A program made the position numbers and the translations under genes. This document shows positions 1 to 11,080 of a stretch of 64,000 nt of DNA, one piece after another. The notes under the pieces were generated by a model. That model was not told the DNA's origin and did not search any database. It saw only the letters and a program-made list of their open reading frames with translations. Each line of letters starts with the position of its first letter. Within the stretch, counting starts at the first letter, position 1. Origin of the DNA: Cryptomeria japonica (lineage: Eukaryota; Streptophyta; Pinopsida; Cupressales; Cupressaceae); assembly GCF_030272615.1 (NCBI RefSeq), contig NC_081411.1, positions 45,399,517 through 45,463,516 on the forward strand, in the 5' to 3' direction.

Positions 1-533
1 CATGCCTCTGACTTTCCAACATCTCAGCAAGTCTTGTTGAACTAGCTTTGAATTTGTCTTTGTATTCATTGGTAGTAGCAAGTTCATCCTTCAAGGTAGC
101 AACATGTCTTTCAAGCTCTTGACCATTGTTCCTTGATTGCATCAACTCAAGCTTCAACTAATCATTTCCATAGGTAAGTCTGAAGCATTCATCACCTCTT
201 TCCTTCAGTGACCGTGTCAGATTTTCTTCATTCTTCTTCTGGTCCTCAATCTCCTTAGGGAGTTTCATCACAATGGATTGCATCTCATTCTTGAAAGCAG
301 CATTCTCTCTCAAGCTTGTTAGCCTCATCAACTTTGTCCTAGTATTCCATGATACGATCTTCTTTGTCCATCAATTTCTTCCTCTTTTCTCAATAGACAC
401 CTGCTTGATCCTTCAGCTCACTAATGAATTCATTAGCAGCATTCAGCTTCTTCTTCAAGGTACAGACCTCACTTCTGGCTACATCAAGATCCTCAAGTGC
501 CACATTGAGTTGTCTTTGAAAACTGAAATCCAT
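1..533 (-). pseudogene. gag: S1 gag fragment, coiled-coil part
   Basis: The first ATG after the primer-binding site on the minus strand is at 533-531 and opens a frame starting MDFSFQRQLNVALEDLDV. A frame without ATG is also open upstream of it, to about 578. The product is rich in Lys, Glu and Leu with heptad-like spacing and no hydrophobic core, consistent with a coiled coil. The frame stops at about 390, and related text continues toward position 1 with further stops. Sirevirus Gag proteins are known to carry a coiled coil beside their zinc knuckles; the family assignment here is inference. The usual UBN2-type capsid region seen in C and B is absent, so this looks like a shortened gag. Confidence 0.6.
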
Positions 534-584
534 TGAATCAATCTCCCAGATCTTCCTCAAGTGGTTAAGCTTCCTCAAAGGAAC

Positions 585-601
585 TAGGCTCTAATACCAA
601 T
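585..601 (-). other. Primer-binding site of S1 (tRNA-iMet type)
   Basis: The reverse complement reads TGGTATTAGAGCC and directly abuts the LTR. It is one or two bases from the plant copia consensus TGGTATCAGAGC, complementary to initiator tRNA-Met. It fixes the element's orientation as minus. Confidence 0.85.
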
Positions 602-1592
602 TGTTATAATTAGAGATCAAAGAGAGGGGGGGTGACTCAGTGATCTATCAAAAGTTAAAACTACAAACTTATTCTTTATCCACCAGTTAACAATGTATAA
701 CTCACTAGAACTTAAACATGCAGCAATAAAAGCACAAATCCACAACACTGAAATTTTTATGTGGAAACCTAGAAAGGGAAAAACTATGGTGGGACTGGAA
801 CCCACAATATTCATATACTATGGAGAGGAGTAAATAGATATTACATTGATAGGGAATGCACTTGCATTCAGACTCACTGCCTAGAGCTCACTGCTAAAAT
901 GAAGTTGCTGAGAGGGCTACAACCCTTAAGGAAGTCTCGGTGACTTACAATCTGATTACAATAAGAAAGTACAATAAAATGAATTCTTAAGTAGCATCCG
1001 ACTATGCAAAAATCAGTTTCGGTTAAGCTCTGAATCACTGTCTATCATTGCTTTGTCGAATACCCTATTTCTGTCTTAGTCAGCTACTGGTTGGTTTGAA
1101 AGAAAATGCGCATGTGAAACTGCACTCAATCCCACCAAAAAAGATCACCACTTCTCTAACATCACGAAAATCAATCTCCCAATCGATCTTATATATCCGA
1201 TCATAACACAAATACAATCTCCTTCATGTTGGCTTCAAGAGATGTAACATGTAGCTCAAAGTCATCATCAATCTTGAATACCACATAGCACTAGACCAAA
1301 AATTTGTAACCACATGCTTCCTAAAGGTCTTCCCAAACACCAAGATCACAAAAACAATCACCAAAAACATAGCAATCATTGGAAATCATTCCAAACCAAC
1401 ATGTTACCGAAATACCCTCTTCTACCATGTTCTACCAATTAATTGTCTACCAGTTAACACCAACTTCCGAATAAGATGAATCATGATCACCAGATCGAAT
1501 CACCACGAAGAGTTGCATCAACAACAACCCTAAACCAATATCCAGCTACCGAAAGCTACCAGAAATCACCGAATGAGTGTCAATTGCCAACA
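602..1592 (-). repeat. 5' LTR of S1
   Basis: About 991 bp bounded by TG...CA (TGTTATAAT to TGCCAACA on the plus strand). It aligns by eye along its whole length with 16775-17765 and 4570-5552. It contains the G-rich box GGGGGGGTGA near 625-635, which read on the element strand is the C-rich U5 box common in Sirevirus LTRs. Short open frames inside it (for example 617-814 minus) are incidental. Confidence 0.9.
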
Positions 1593-1822
1593 AACATGTC
1601 TTTGTTATCAAAACAAAATCACATTACCTTTTGCTTTTATTATTTAAAAAATGTGATCAAGTTGTAAAACATAAAACATGATCATGTTCTTGATTCAATT
1701 TTATGCTCATAGTGTTTTCGAAATTATGATTATTGTAGTTGTAGTTGAATAAGAAATGGAATTTGTTATGAAATTATCAATAAAAAAAATTATGTCTTCA
1801 AATCTCCATGAGATCTTATTCA
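1593..1822. repeat. Head of repeat unit U1
   Basis: These 230 bp match 17766-17995 (head of U2) with few differences and match the sequence from 26219 (head of U3) less closely. The first five bases, AACAT, are the S target site. After 1822 the match to U2 stops abruptly and jumps to sequence resembling 23562 onward, so U1 has lost about 5.6 kb including the secreted-peptide gene. Confidence 0.85.
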
Positions 1823-1935
1823 TCATTGGCATGGGAGATACTTCTTCACTGGGGGGATTCCTATCATTATTTTATCTCTCTTATGGGGGGATATTAATTA
1901 TACTGAATATATCCTTTGGAATAGCAATTAAATTG
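1823..1935. repeat. U1 segment matching U2 at 23562-23700
   Basis: The phrases ATCATTGGCATGGGAGATAC and TTCTTCACTGGGGGGATTCC have close counterparts at about 23565-23605. This is the far side of the U1 internal deletion. No gene is visible. Confidence 0.6.
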
Positions 1936-2099
1936 GACCCAAAATGTTTGCCTCTAGCTAACATATCCTATTCATTTTATACTTTTGATAATAAATGAAT
2001 ATGATACCTTGATGAGGTTTGAATTGTCGATGTACTTTGAGGGAAATAAATAAAGGGTAAAGTTTCCATGATTGGCTAAGGGATGAAAAATACTATGAT

Positions 2100-2760
2100 G
2101 TATCATTATAAATTGCACATTATGCGGGAAATTAAAACTCTTTGAATGGTAGAAGGATTCACTTTCATGGATGTGAGGTAAGGATGACCCATTTTCACAC
2201 AAAATTGGTTAGAGGTAGGGAAAATGGAAAAGGTAACATCTAAGCACCTAATACCAACTTCTATTGGAAGGAAAAATGAATCTATTGTATGAAAAATGAA
2301 ACTATCATGCATGTTGGTGAAGATGTTGGATTGACCACATGTTCCCCGATGAAATTATTGTGTATATAGATGTTGCTTAAATTTTTGTGTAATGTTAGGT
2401 TCACATTTAGGCTTAGGTTTCTCTTGGTCAATCAGGTTCGCAACATTGTTGGCTTCATTAATAATCAATAACAGCTATAAAGTCTCTATTTCCATGCTCA
2501 ACAATATTGGTAGAATTGGAAGGAAAAAGATTGATAAGGATTTAGAAGGTTTGATTAGGAGGCACTATGAATTTATTGCCTTTATCATTCACACCATCCA
2601 CCACTATAGAATTACAGTCAACAAGATCTTTAATTTTATGCTTCAAATTTATACATTTATTCATGTCATGCCTAGGTTGACAATGGTATTGAATAATGGC
2701 TTTTGATCCAGAAGATGGAGGCATTGCAAGTGTCTATTGGACGGACATTAGGAAGCTTCA
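2100..2760 (-). pseudogene. Ty3/gypsy gag-protease remnant, related to G1
   Basis: Two minus-strand pieces match G1 in the right order. The piece at 2724-2542 contains RHDMNKCINLKHKIKDLVD and GVNDKGNKFIVPPNQ, matching G1 around 44340-44480 (GHDTEKSFALK, GVNDKGNKSIAPPNQ), the C-terminal part of Gag. The piece at 2312-2106 contains FCVKMGHPYLTSMK, matching FCVK/LCVKLGYPCLSSMK near 44920 of G1, just after the protease. Stops and frameshifts separate them, and no LTR, RT or integrase is attached. It is therefore a dead fragment in U1, most likely from a G1-type non-autonomous gypsy element. Confidence 0.75.
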
Positions 2761-2829
2761 TCGTATTATTTTTAATTAGATGAAGAATGTTCTAGTATAC
2801 AAGAACTAAAATAGGGGAGTGAATTTGTC

Positions 2830-4189
2830 ATGCTTGAGCTTATTTGAAACGTATGATATAACACAGGTTGTGGATACAACCTATGTATTAATATGACTGG
2901 AATAATAATTTTTATTATATTTAATGTTATTTCCTAATGTTTTAAAATGTTTCATGATAAACTTCATTCCTATCAACTAGAGTCAAAGATGAAGAGGCTT
3001 CATATTGAATAACTTGAAGTTAATAATTATGTCATGTACAAAATTTTGTAAAAGATGTGAATTCACAAAATAAATATTATCTCTAATTTTTTTAATAAAT
3101 TAAATTAATAAGAATCCTTTGAATATTAGCCCTACGAAGATGATAAGGAATTTGTGCATCCAAAAATTTATATCGACTAATAAAATTAATTTTTTTTTTT
3201 TTAACACCTTGTTTGTAATATAACAAATCAGTCAAAGTAACTTATGGCCCAATATTGTATTGAAAATGTTGGATGAATACATGTACCAATTGTTCAAAAT
3301 GGACAGTTAAATAACTAGGAAAGGAGAAAAACCATTGCAATACTTTTTCTTTTGAAGCTCTAGGGAAAATATTTGCATGAATCTTTTGATTATATAATAA
3401 TGTATTGCATAAATTGGAAAACAATTCACATTAGTGTGGAGATGACCATGCCCATGATATTTCTCCAAATGAGGAACAACAATTTATTGTGGAAGTGGGG
3501 TGCAAAGGATATCAAGGGAAAGTAGCCTACCCGCTAAATATGTAGGGATAGTGAATTGTTACATTAGTCATTTGTTTTTGTAAAGGTGAATCATTTTACA
3601 ATAAGTGGTTTATGGTGGCTTCCTTTAATGAATTGGATTGTTAAGGAGGACTAGAAGGTAGAACATTGTGGTATATGGATGGAGGAGATGACTAAGAAAC
3701 AAAGGGGAGATTAGTTGAAGGTGGAATATAAGAATACTAATTGGTAGGAGTCCTCTCACTAACATGGATTAAATTACCATTTTGTGTAGTCATAGGCACA
3801 ATGAAAAAATGTGTGTAGGAACATTGGCTATTGATGTAGGAATAGGCATAGATATCTCAACTTGGGTTGGAGGAGTGGAATGTCTAAGAACTTCAAATCA
3901 ACTATATAACTTTGTAGTGCTACAATTCAGTATGTAAGCTATATTGGTGTATAGAACATACATGCCATGTTCATCATTAATGATGTTACTATTTGAAGCA
4001 ATTTAATATAGTTGTGGACATATAAGACAAAATTGCATATTTTCATCAAATTCATTCCTTCCGAATAACAAAATGGTAAATATAGCCATATTCCACAAAA
4101 CAAATCATATAGAAATTGTCAAACACAAACCTTTGGAAATTGTGCTAACATAAAACTTTACATAAAATTAGGAAATTAACTAGTATAAA
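2830..4189. other. Intergenic, no gene seen
   Basis: AT-rich sequence with a short T run near 3188-3201. No open frame with recognisable content, no LTR boundary and no clear match to U2 by eye. Confidence 0.5.
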
Positions 4190-4569
4190 ATTATTTTATT
4201 ATATTGTTTTATTAGATCTATTTTTTCCCAAATATTGAATGTTCAAATTTAGGCCCAATTGAAATAGTTGATATTTTAGGAAATTGTTCTAGATATTAAA
4301 CATCTATAAAAAAGTAAAATTTCGTTATATAGATTGATACATTACTATTTGAAAAATAACAAGACATTTGATATTTTGGTAGTCAATTTGCAAAATAATA
4401 TTTTAAAATGAGTAAAAATTGATTATTTTATGTTAAAAATCCTAGTAAAAATAAAAAAATATCAAATGAGAACAAATAAGAAGTCTAATCCTTTAGGTCG
4501 TTATCCTAAGGTATTGTAAAGTAAAAAGAGAAAAATAAGGGACTAAGGAACGTATTTATTATATAACAT
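4190..4569. repeat. Tail of unit U1, left flank of S2
   Basis: This matches 25866-26223 closely (shared phrases GATATTTTAGGAAATT and AAGACATTTGATATTTTGGT). It ends in ATATAACAT, whose last five bases (4565-4569) are the left target-site duplication of S2. In U3 the same junction runs uninterrupted into the unit head, so 4569/17766 is a split site. Confidence 0.85.
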
Positions 4570-5552
4570 TTTTAGAATCAGAGATCACTGAGAGGGGGGG
4601 TGAATAAGTTATCTATCGGAAGTTAAAACTGCAAACTTATTCTTTATCCACCAGTCAACAATGCATAACAGATAAGAACATAAACATGCAATAATAAAAG
4701 CACAAATCCACAACACCAAAATTTTTATGTGGAAACTCAGAAAGGGTAAAACCACGACGTGGTTAGAACCCACAATATTCATATACTATGGCCAAGAGTA
4801 CATAAATATTATATACATGGGGAATGCACCTGCATTTAGGCTCACTGCATAGAGCTCACTGCTCAAATGAAATTTCCCAAAGGGCTACAACCCTCAAGGA
4901 GGTCTCATTGACTTGCAATCTGATTACAATAATAAAGTTCAATAAAATGAACTCTTAAGTAGCATCTAACTATGCAAAAATGAGTTTCGGTTAAGCTCTA
5001 AATCACTCTCTATCACTGCTCTGCTGAATACCTTATTTCTATCTGAGTCAGCTACCAGTTGGTCTGAAAGAAAAATGCGCACATGAAACTACACTCAATC
5101 ATACCAAAACTAATCACCACTTTTCTAACATCACAAAAATTAATCGCCAAATTGATCTTATTTATTTGGTCATAACGCAAAAACAATCTCCTTCATGTCA
5201 GCTTCAAGAGATGTAACATGTAGCTCAAAGTTGGAATCAATCTTGAATAGCACATAGTAGTGGACCAAAAATTTATAACCACATGCTTCCTAAAGATCTT
5301 CCCAAACACCGAGTTCACAAAAACAATTACCAAAAACACCACAATCATCATAAAACATTCCAGACCAATGCATTACCGAAATACCTTGTTCTATCAGTTA
5401 ACTATCTACCAGTTAACACCAACTTCCAGATAAGATGAGTCACGATCATTGGATCGAATCACCATGAAAAATTACCATCAATAACAACCCTAAACCAATA
5501 TCTAGCTAGCAAAAGCTACCAGAAATCATTGAATGAGTGTCAATTGCCAACA
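4570..5552 (-). repeat. 3' LTR of S2
   Basis: 983 bp aligning with 16775-17765. It starts TTTTAGAAT where the other copy has TGTTAGAAT, and ends CAATTGCCAACA. The G-rich box is at 4588-4605. Visible divergence from the 5' LTR is moderate, more than between S1 and the S2 5' LTR. This is expected if the S1 and S2 5' LTRs are duplicate copies. Confidence 0.9.
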
Positions 5553-5745
5553 ATCTCCCCCTTTAGCATTAATGGCAACAACTATGAAAAAATGAGTAAT
5601 TGCTGAAACATGTGAAAGAAACCTATTCACTAGAGGAAAGAATGAAAGAATTACTCCCCCTTTGATCAAAAATTTGTACCAATGAACTGACTTGACTGTA
5701 CTTTCTATGTATGTTTTTTACCTCATCTCCCCCTTTGACAACAAT
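5553..5745 (-). other. Polypurine tract cluster of S2
   Basis: Three copies of a motif reading AAAGGGGGAG on the minus strand occur near 5554-5565 (touching the LTR), 5652-5664 and 5728-5740. The last is followed by TTTGTTGTCAAAG-like text that recurs in C near 39257. Multiple polypurine tracts before the 3' LTR are a known Sirevirus feature. The one adjoining the LTR is the likely plus-strand primer. Confidence 0.75.
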
Positions 5746-6359
5746 GCCAAAGATGGGATGCTACCCAAAACAAATATACAAATGAATACTTTATAAATAT
5801 TTGAATAAATCAACATAAGTATTCTACAAAAATTCCAAGTGAGTCTCCCACCCACTCTTTAGGTTATCCAAAATTGTGATAAATGCATTGAATATTGTGC
5901 AATAAATTTGTAGCTCTCTCAAGTTTGATGGGATAGGCTAAGCCATTTCCTTCATACAATCCTCTTTATTGCTCAACATGGTATCTATCTAGATAGCAAT
6001 CTGGTTTTGGAGCTCACTCACTCTCCTAAAAATTTTCTCCTTATCAGCTTGAAAACCGGAGATCTGGTCATTCAAAGCTCTACTATCCTTCAATGCTCTT
6101 GGTTAGAGTAACATTAGGATCAAATGATTGTGAAATACTTGCCACCTTGTCCTGACAGTCATTTATTGGCTTATCAATATCAATAATGAATTTGGGTAAA
6201 ATGAGACATGATTTGTACAGTTTACAGGCTTCTGACAATATGTCAAAAATGGTCTATAGTCTCTTATTCAGTGTCACCCTGTCATCCTCAATCATCTTAA
6301 AAAATGTCTTCTTCTGAACTTCCCTTAAATCTATGCAAAACATTTTCAGTAACCATCTT

Positions 6360-7679
6360 TTACAAAGAATTAAAATTGTTATTTACATTGTTAATCAATT
6401 GAATCAATTTAATGGAGGGGCTGTCATTTGAGTCTAGTTGTACATTTGTAGCCACCTTCTGCAAAACATCAATGGACATTAAAATTAACTTTTTCTCTTC
6501 AATCTCTGACTTCACTAGGTCTTGGCTAGCCCGAACTTGGACTGCAGCAACAAGCATAAGCTTCTCCATAGGAGATAACTTTCCAAGATCAACTAATCCA
6601 TCAAGATTTATCTGCAGTGAAATCTTTGATACTAGAGGAGTGGCAATTTCTAGATCAGTTATGTCATTCCCTTTGTCTACCTTATTTGACTCAGCATTCT
6701 TCTACTCACCCTTATCACCAATATTAGTCTGTACAGGAGATGTAGTGTTGTCAGTCACTGGAGGATTGTCATCGCTCTCAACATCAACTATGGTGTTACC
6801 TTGGTCTTTTGATTGATTCTCAAGATATGTTTCAACCTACTAACTTCTAGAATCACCTAGCTTGTCTTCCGACTGAGATGATTTAAAGGCATCCTTGTAT
6901 AGAGGGTCATTTTGAATGATCTTCTTCCAAATTTCCTCTGTCTCTTTTCTCACCTCCTCAACATTACCAATTATCAACTGTTTATTCCTTTTTGATTTGG
7001 AATTCCTTTTTATTTTCTTCTTCAATCAATCGATTAACTTCATCATGGGTTATACATGTACAAATATTTACAAGTTCTCTTTCCTTCATCTCTATCCATT
7101 TTATTTGCATTCATCCTTCTAGCATCAATCATAATGTACAGGTCCTTTAGAATGGACTTCTCTAACTCAATCAATGTATTACTAAAATTATATAAATACA
7201 ATACTATAGCTTCCTCTACTTTTCTTTGGTCACCATCATCAAAATTGTCAAAATTTGCTTGAAGATTCTTCAAGTTACCATCCACTAGTATCTCATCAAT
7301 CAAATGGTCTGCCGATAGTGGAGGAATTATTGTATACTTACCTTCTATATTCTCTGACTCAAGATATTTATCCAATTGACTCTTCACCAGATTACTTCTT
7401 TGGGGTCTTCTCGAGGGAGCAAGATCTAATTTATTCCTTATGTTTGGCTACACTCCACATGATTGAGGCTTCCTCACCTATCTAACAAACTCACCCTTTT
7501 TCTTTGTTCTATTTGCCTCTTCCTCAGATTTTGTCTTTGACGACATCAAAGAAACTACAACATAAGTCCTTTTGGGTTTTCTTTTTGTTTTAGTACACCT
7601 TTTCCGAATGGGGTTGGCTTTGGAGGTTGTTCTACTGGAGCAGGAGCAAACTTAGTTTCTCTCTAGCCTTCTTCACCTC
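6360..7679 (-). pseudogene. C-terminal half of S2 ORF of unknown function
   Basis: Minus-strand pieces at 7387-7043, 7025-6840 and 6569-6360 are Lys/Glu-rich and predicted helical by composition, with repeated Asp/Ser stretches. The last two share the reading frame of the N-terminal half (8951 onward). The 7387 piece is in another frame, implying a pair of compensating indels or one broken stretch. Downstream to about 5760 the same strand is full of stops. I recognise no catalytic motif, zinc finger or membrane segment. An Env-like or accessory ORF as found after pol in some Sireviruses is possible but unproven. Confidence 0.5.
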
Positions 7680-8951
7680 CTATTTGGTGAATCCCATCTG
7701 AGCAGCTACTTCTTCTACCATTTTGTTCACCTTTCTCTTCCAGCCATGGGCAATAAACTGTTGGTGCAAACTAAGATCTTTTTCCTTAAACATCCCAAAT
7801 CTCGCTTCCTTTGAATCTACTGGTTGACTTAGAATATGTTGTGCATAAGCTTCAAGTCCAATAGAGTTAACTTCATACCCCATGGGCATAATCCAAACAA
7901 TTTGAGGCTCCACTATTTCCATCAGGCATTGATCCTTGTCGACCATGAAGGAGATGGTTTGCTCATACTTCTCTACCACCTCCTTAAGATTCCTTTCCCT
8001 ATTTTTCATTGAGGTTTGGAAGCTTCTGAAGTATCCCCAGAGGGCATATATCCTCATAGTGGCATCACCAATCACCTATAGACCTTCCTTAATCTACATG
8101 GCCATTGGTCGGTCATAGGCCCATTGGACCTTGCCATTGATACAAGGTATCTCTTGGAAAAATTATAGTGCCAGACAAATAAGGAGTGTTCCATATTTAA
8201 ATGTATTCTTTTTGTCACACTTAATTTTCTTCAAATTGCTCAATAACTCATTCAAAAGTGTTGTGTGTAGATCATACCTCTTATCCTCTTTAAGCATCTC
8301 ATATAAAGAGTATATTGTAGTATCAGAGATGGAGTTGTACCAGCTAGACTGGTAGATCTTATATCCGACCACCATAGATGCGAACTTTACATCATTCTCT
8401 AGAATATCTTTTATTGTCGTGGCTCTGCTATCAAATTTAGATCCAGTTGTAGAAATGACGGTCTCTTTTGATACCTTCCTCAAGCTAGGCACCACACAAG
8501 TTTCTGCCAAACCAGTTATAGCATGGATCGATTGCTTAGTGATTTTGTGTGACCTATCTATCCATATGAATTATTCATGCACATGGCTCAGGATGTAGCG
8601 GATCCATTCAGCCTCATCAAATAGCGGGAAATAAATGAACTACGAGAAACACTTGTCATGCAACACCTTATATTCAAGTTTTAGATTTCCCAAACCGTCG
8701 ACCAAAGGCTTTTTATAAAGGTCCCACATGTTAGCATTCCCAAGCTCCTCAAGGTCACAGTGAATGTAAGCCCTAATGTCCTCATTGTGCAACACACTAT
8801 AGGGAACATATGAAAACGCACCTGTCGGATCATCCTTGACCGATTTGAGTGGATGTTTCTTGAAAAATGGATGAGACCTATAATTGATCTCAACCACCAA
8901 AGGTGTCGCAATACCAGAAACCAAATTCATTTTTAATTGTAGGGTTTGCAA
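7680..8951 (-). pseudogene. N-terminal half of S2 ORF of unknown function
   Basis: Three pieces (8951-8640, 8510-8163, 8075-7680) lie in one reading frame, separated only by in-frame stops. This implies an original product of more than 420 residues here and perhaps about 860 in all. Readable stretches include VVEINYRSHPFFKKHP, GLAETCVVPSLRKVSKE, YKIYQSSWYNSISD and MRIYALWGYFRSFQTS. A likely start is the ATG at about 8927 or 8951. The pattern of conserved-looking aromatic and charged residues is that of a globular protein, but I do not recognise the family. It sits where pol would be, in sense orientation with the element. Confidence 0.6.
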
Positions 8952-9503
8952 ACATTGAAAAAATTGAACAGATAATTACCTCGCTTCACAACTGGGCATT
9001 AGAAATCACTTAGAAGTCACTGAAATCATTTTTAAGATTGCCAAGTTTCTTTCTCTCACTCTTCTCTTACTTGCTTGATCACATTATGCTAAATGAAGAC
9101 TTCAAAAGCACTTTTATCCTTTGAAAAACTAATTTTGCATTGTAATAAATGCAACAACCGATTATCATAATCTTCATGAAATTTCATACCGGAGCACAAG
9201 ATCCTTCATAAATTTTTGGATATCATCTGCACATGTTATTAAGACCATCTGCAACCTTCTGGAATCAATTGCAGACCACCAAAGAGGGAGTTCTTAGAAT
9301 TTGCATTGAAAGATACCCGTAAGGCATAAAGCCCTAGTTACCGGTTGAAGATCCTGCACCAGACTCAGGTAAAGATCCATTTTCAGTTCTGGATTGATCC
9401 TTTCCCACCCTCATCTTCTCATGCTTCTCTCTGATCTCTTCTACTTTAACTTTTCCTTTCTCATCTTATTTGTTCTTATCTATCGAAGTACTGTTCTTGC
9501 TTC
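8952..9503. other. S2 interior between gag and the unknown ORF
   Basis: No sustained open frame on either strand. The minus strand continues Lys/Glu-rich text near 9500-9400 that looks like the decayed end of gag beyond the last zinc knuckle. The last five bases, GCTTC (9499-9503), are the left target duplication of T. Confidence 0.5.
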
Positions 9504-10172
9504 TGTTAATGCATGGTAGCTTATGCAAGATAAGATCTTCCTAACCTTCCTTGTTCTGTTATTTATCTACATGCTTCATGTCTGACTTATATTAAATGCT
9601 ATAAGTTATCGGGTTAGATTAGCCGATACATGCTATCGGATGCATAAACATTGGCACCGATTCACATCTGTTATCGGGCTTAATTATATCGAGTATATTT
9701 GTTATCGGGTTTAATGAATACACCGCTTCATTTGGCATTAACATTGGTTAACAAATGCACCAGTTAGAATATATTCATCATGAACTTTGAATCATCGGTG
9801 TTTGTATGAACCGATTCATTAAATTGATCAGTCATTATATTATGATATTACAATATGCTATTGGGGGTTTTTGAACCGATAATTAGCATTGTGTTAATGG
9901 TATAATTGTAAAGGCACCGATCAATGGGTGCATTGATCGGTCATGCCTAAAAGGCATGACCGGTCAATACACCAATTGACCGGTTACCTAAATAATATAT
10001 ATGCCAATTGAATTCATTTGGAGAAGACATGGAAAATACTAAATGGTCTCTCTCCTTCAGACCTAGAGATAAAAAAATCAGATTTATTAGACATTGACAT
10101 AATTCCTCATATCCATATATAGCATTCATAGTTCATAACTTGTTCTTTAATTAAAATTGAAATAACTTTACA
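9504..10172 (+). repeat. 5' LTR of T
   Basis: 669 bp. It contains many short CCGAT / ATCGG words (for example TATCGGGTT, AACCGAT, CACCGAT) on both strands, which build inverted repeats. The longest is the hairpin at 9927-9973. Confidence 0.93.
9927..9973 (+). other. 22-bp-stem hairpin in T LTR (copy at 15406-15452)
   Basis: The arms at 9927-9948 and 9952-9973 pair at 20 of 22 positions around an AAA loop; one of the two exceptions is a G-T wobble. The core is CATGCCT-AAA-AGGCATG. The same structure is present in the 3' LTR. Confidence 0.8.
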
Positions 10173-10184
10173 TGGTATCAGAGC
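10173..10184 (+). other. Primer-binding site of T
   Basis: TGGTATCAGAGC directly follows the LTR end TTTACA. This is the exact plant initiator tRNA-Met complement used by copia elements. Confidence 0.95.
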
Positions 10185-10261
10185 CAAGGTAATCGAACCT
10201 AAGGCTATTCAATTTTGATAAAATTCAAGGACTAAGTTACAAACTACATCACATTTCCATA

Positions 10262-11080
10262 ATGGCCAACGCTATCAGATTCGAAGATAGACTCAGAGGT
10301 AGCGAATATTTTTCAGCTTGGAAGTTTAGAATCAAAATGATTTTAAGAGAAAACAAAGTTGATTCATATGTCCAAACTGAAAGTGCACAACCAGAAGATG
10401 AAATTGAGAAATCCACATGGATCGAGGGAAATGATAAGGCTATTAAAATAATAGTGGATGGGGTAAGAAGTAATATAATGCCCATCATTAGAAAGTAGGA
10501 GATGGCTTATAAAATGTTCAAGGCACTTGAAAGGACATTTGAGATATCAAATGCAAGTCGTACTCTAGCACTAAAACGAGAAATAAATCATATCACCATG
10601 AACAAAGGGGAGACAGTCAACGCCTACTTCATGCGGATATTAGTTCTAAAAGATGAACTTGCAACTCAGGACTACGAGATCCGGGGCAAAGAACTAACAC
10701 TCATTGCTTTAGATGGGTTGCCTAGTAGATGGAGCACATTCGTCCAAGGCATCAGTGCAAGGTCCAAATATCCTAAGTTTGAAAGACTAAGAGATGACTG
10801 TCTACAAGAAGAATCCCGAAGGTAGGAATAAAACAGAAGAATATAGATGAAGACTTGCAAGTCCTAAATACAAACATCAATAAGAAGTACAAAAAGAAGC
10901 AATTCAGGAAAAGAAAAGCTAAACAAGCTAAGAACACTTCTAAGAAAGACCTATCACATGTTCAATGTTATAGGTGTGACAAATTTGGACACTATGTTGC
11001 AAACTGTCCAGAGAAAGGGAAGCAAGCCACATTTGCAAAAGTGAGGAAATCTAGAAAAGAAAATGACTCCGAGAACTATG
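10262..11080 (+). pseudogene. gag: T gag (broken)
   Basis: Starts at ATG 10262 (MANAIRFEDRLRGSEYFSAW), 78 bp after the primer-binding site. The capsid region has the UBN2-type pattern (WKFRIKMILRENKVDSY, then a block ending in LTLIALDGLPSRWSTFVQGI). A CCHC zinc knuckle CYRCDKFGHYVANC lies near 10965-11007. Breaks: an in-frame TAG at 10496-10498, a TAG at 10823-10825, and a frameshift between about 10825 and 10855. Gag would coat the genomic RNA in cytoplasmic particles. No ATG or terminator separates it from protease, so a single Gag-Pol ORF is likely. Confidence 0.9.

Larger units (their letters stand above)
1..1592 (-). mobile_element. S1: 5' end of Sirevirus-like Ty1/copia element, runs off left edge
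   Basis: On the minus strand this holds, in order, a 5' LTR (602-1592), an iMet-type primer-binding site and the start of gag. It matches 16110-17765 of S2 nearly base for base. S2 differs mainly by a tandem duplication of about 65 bp in gag. The sequence to the right of the LTR begins AACAT (1593-1597), the same target sequence that flanks S2. S1 and S2 are therefore likely copies of one insertion spread by segmental duplication, rather than two independent insertions. Whether S1 also carries the T insertion found in S2 cannot be seen from this window. Confidence 0.85.

Noticed and set aside
273-536. 87-residue open frame on the plus strand, repeated at 16382-16645
   Set aside because: Antisense shadow of the S gag coiled-coil region; its conservation follows from the S1/S2 duplication.
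3242-3424. 60-residue minus-strand frame
   Set aside because: Too short and without features or a second copy.
6412-6816. 134-residue plus-strand frame in S2
   Set aside because: Opposite strand of the decayed sense ORF; Ser/Thr/Phe-rich as expected from an antisense of a Lys/Glu-rich protein.
9947-10129. 60-residue minus-strand frame kept in both T LTRs (15426-15611)
   Set aside because: Lies inside the LTR and is kept because the LTRs are copies of each other; no coding signature.
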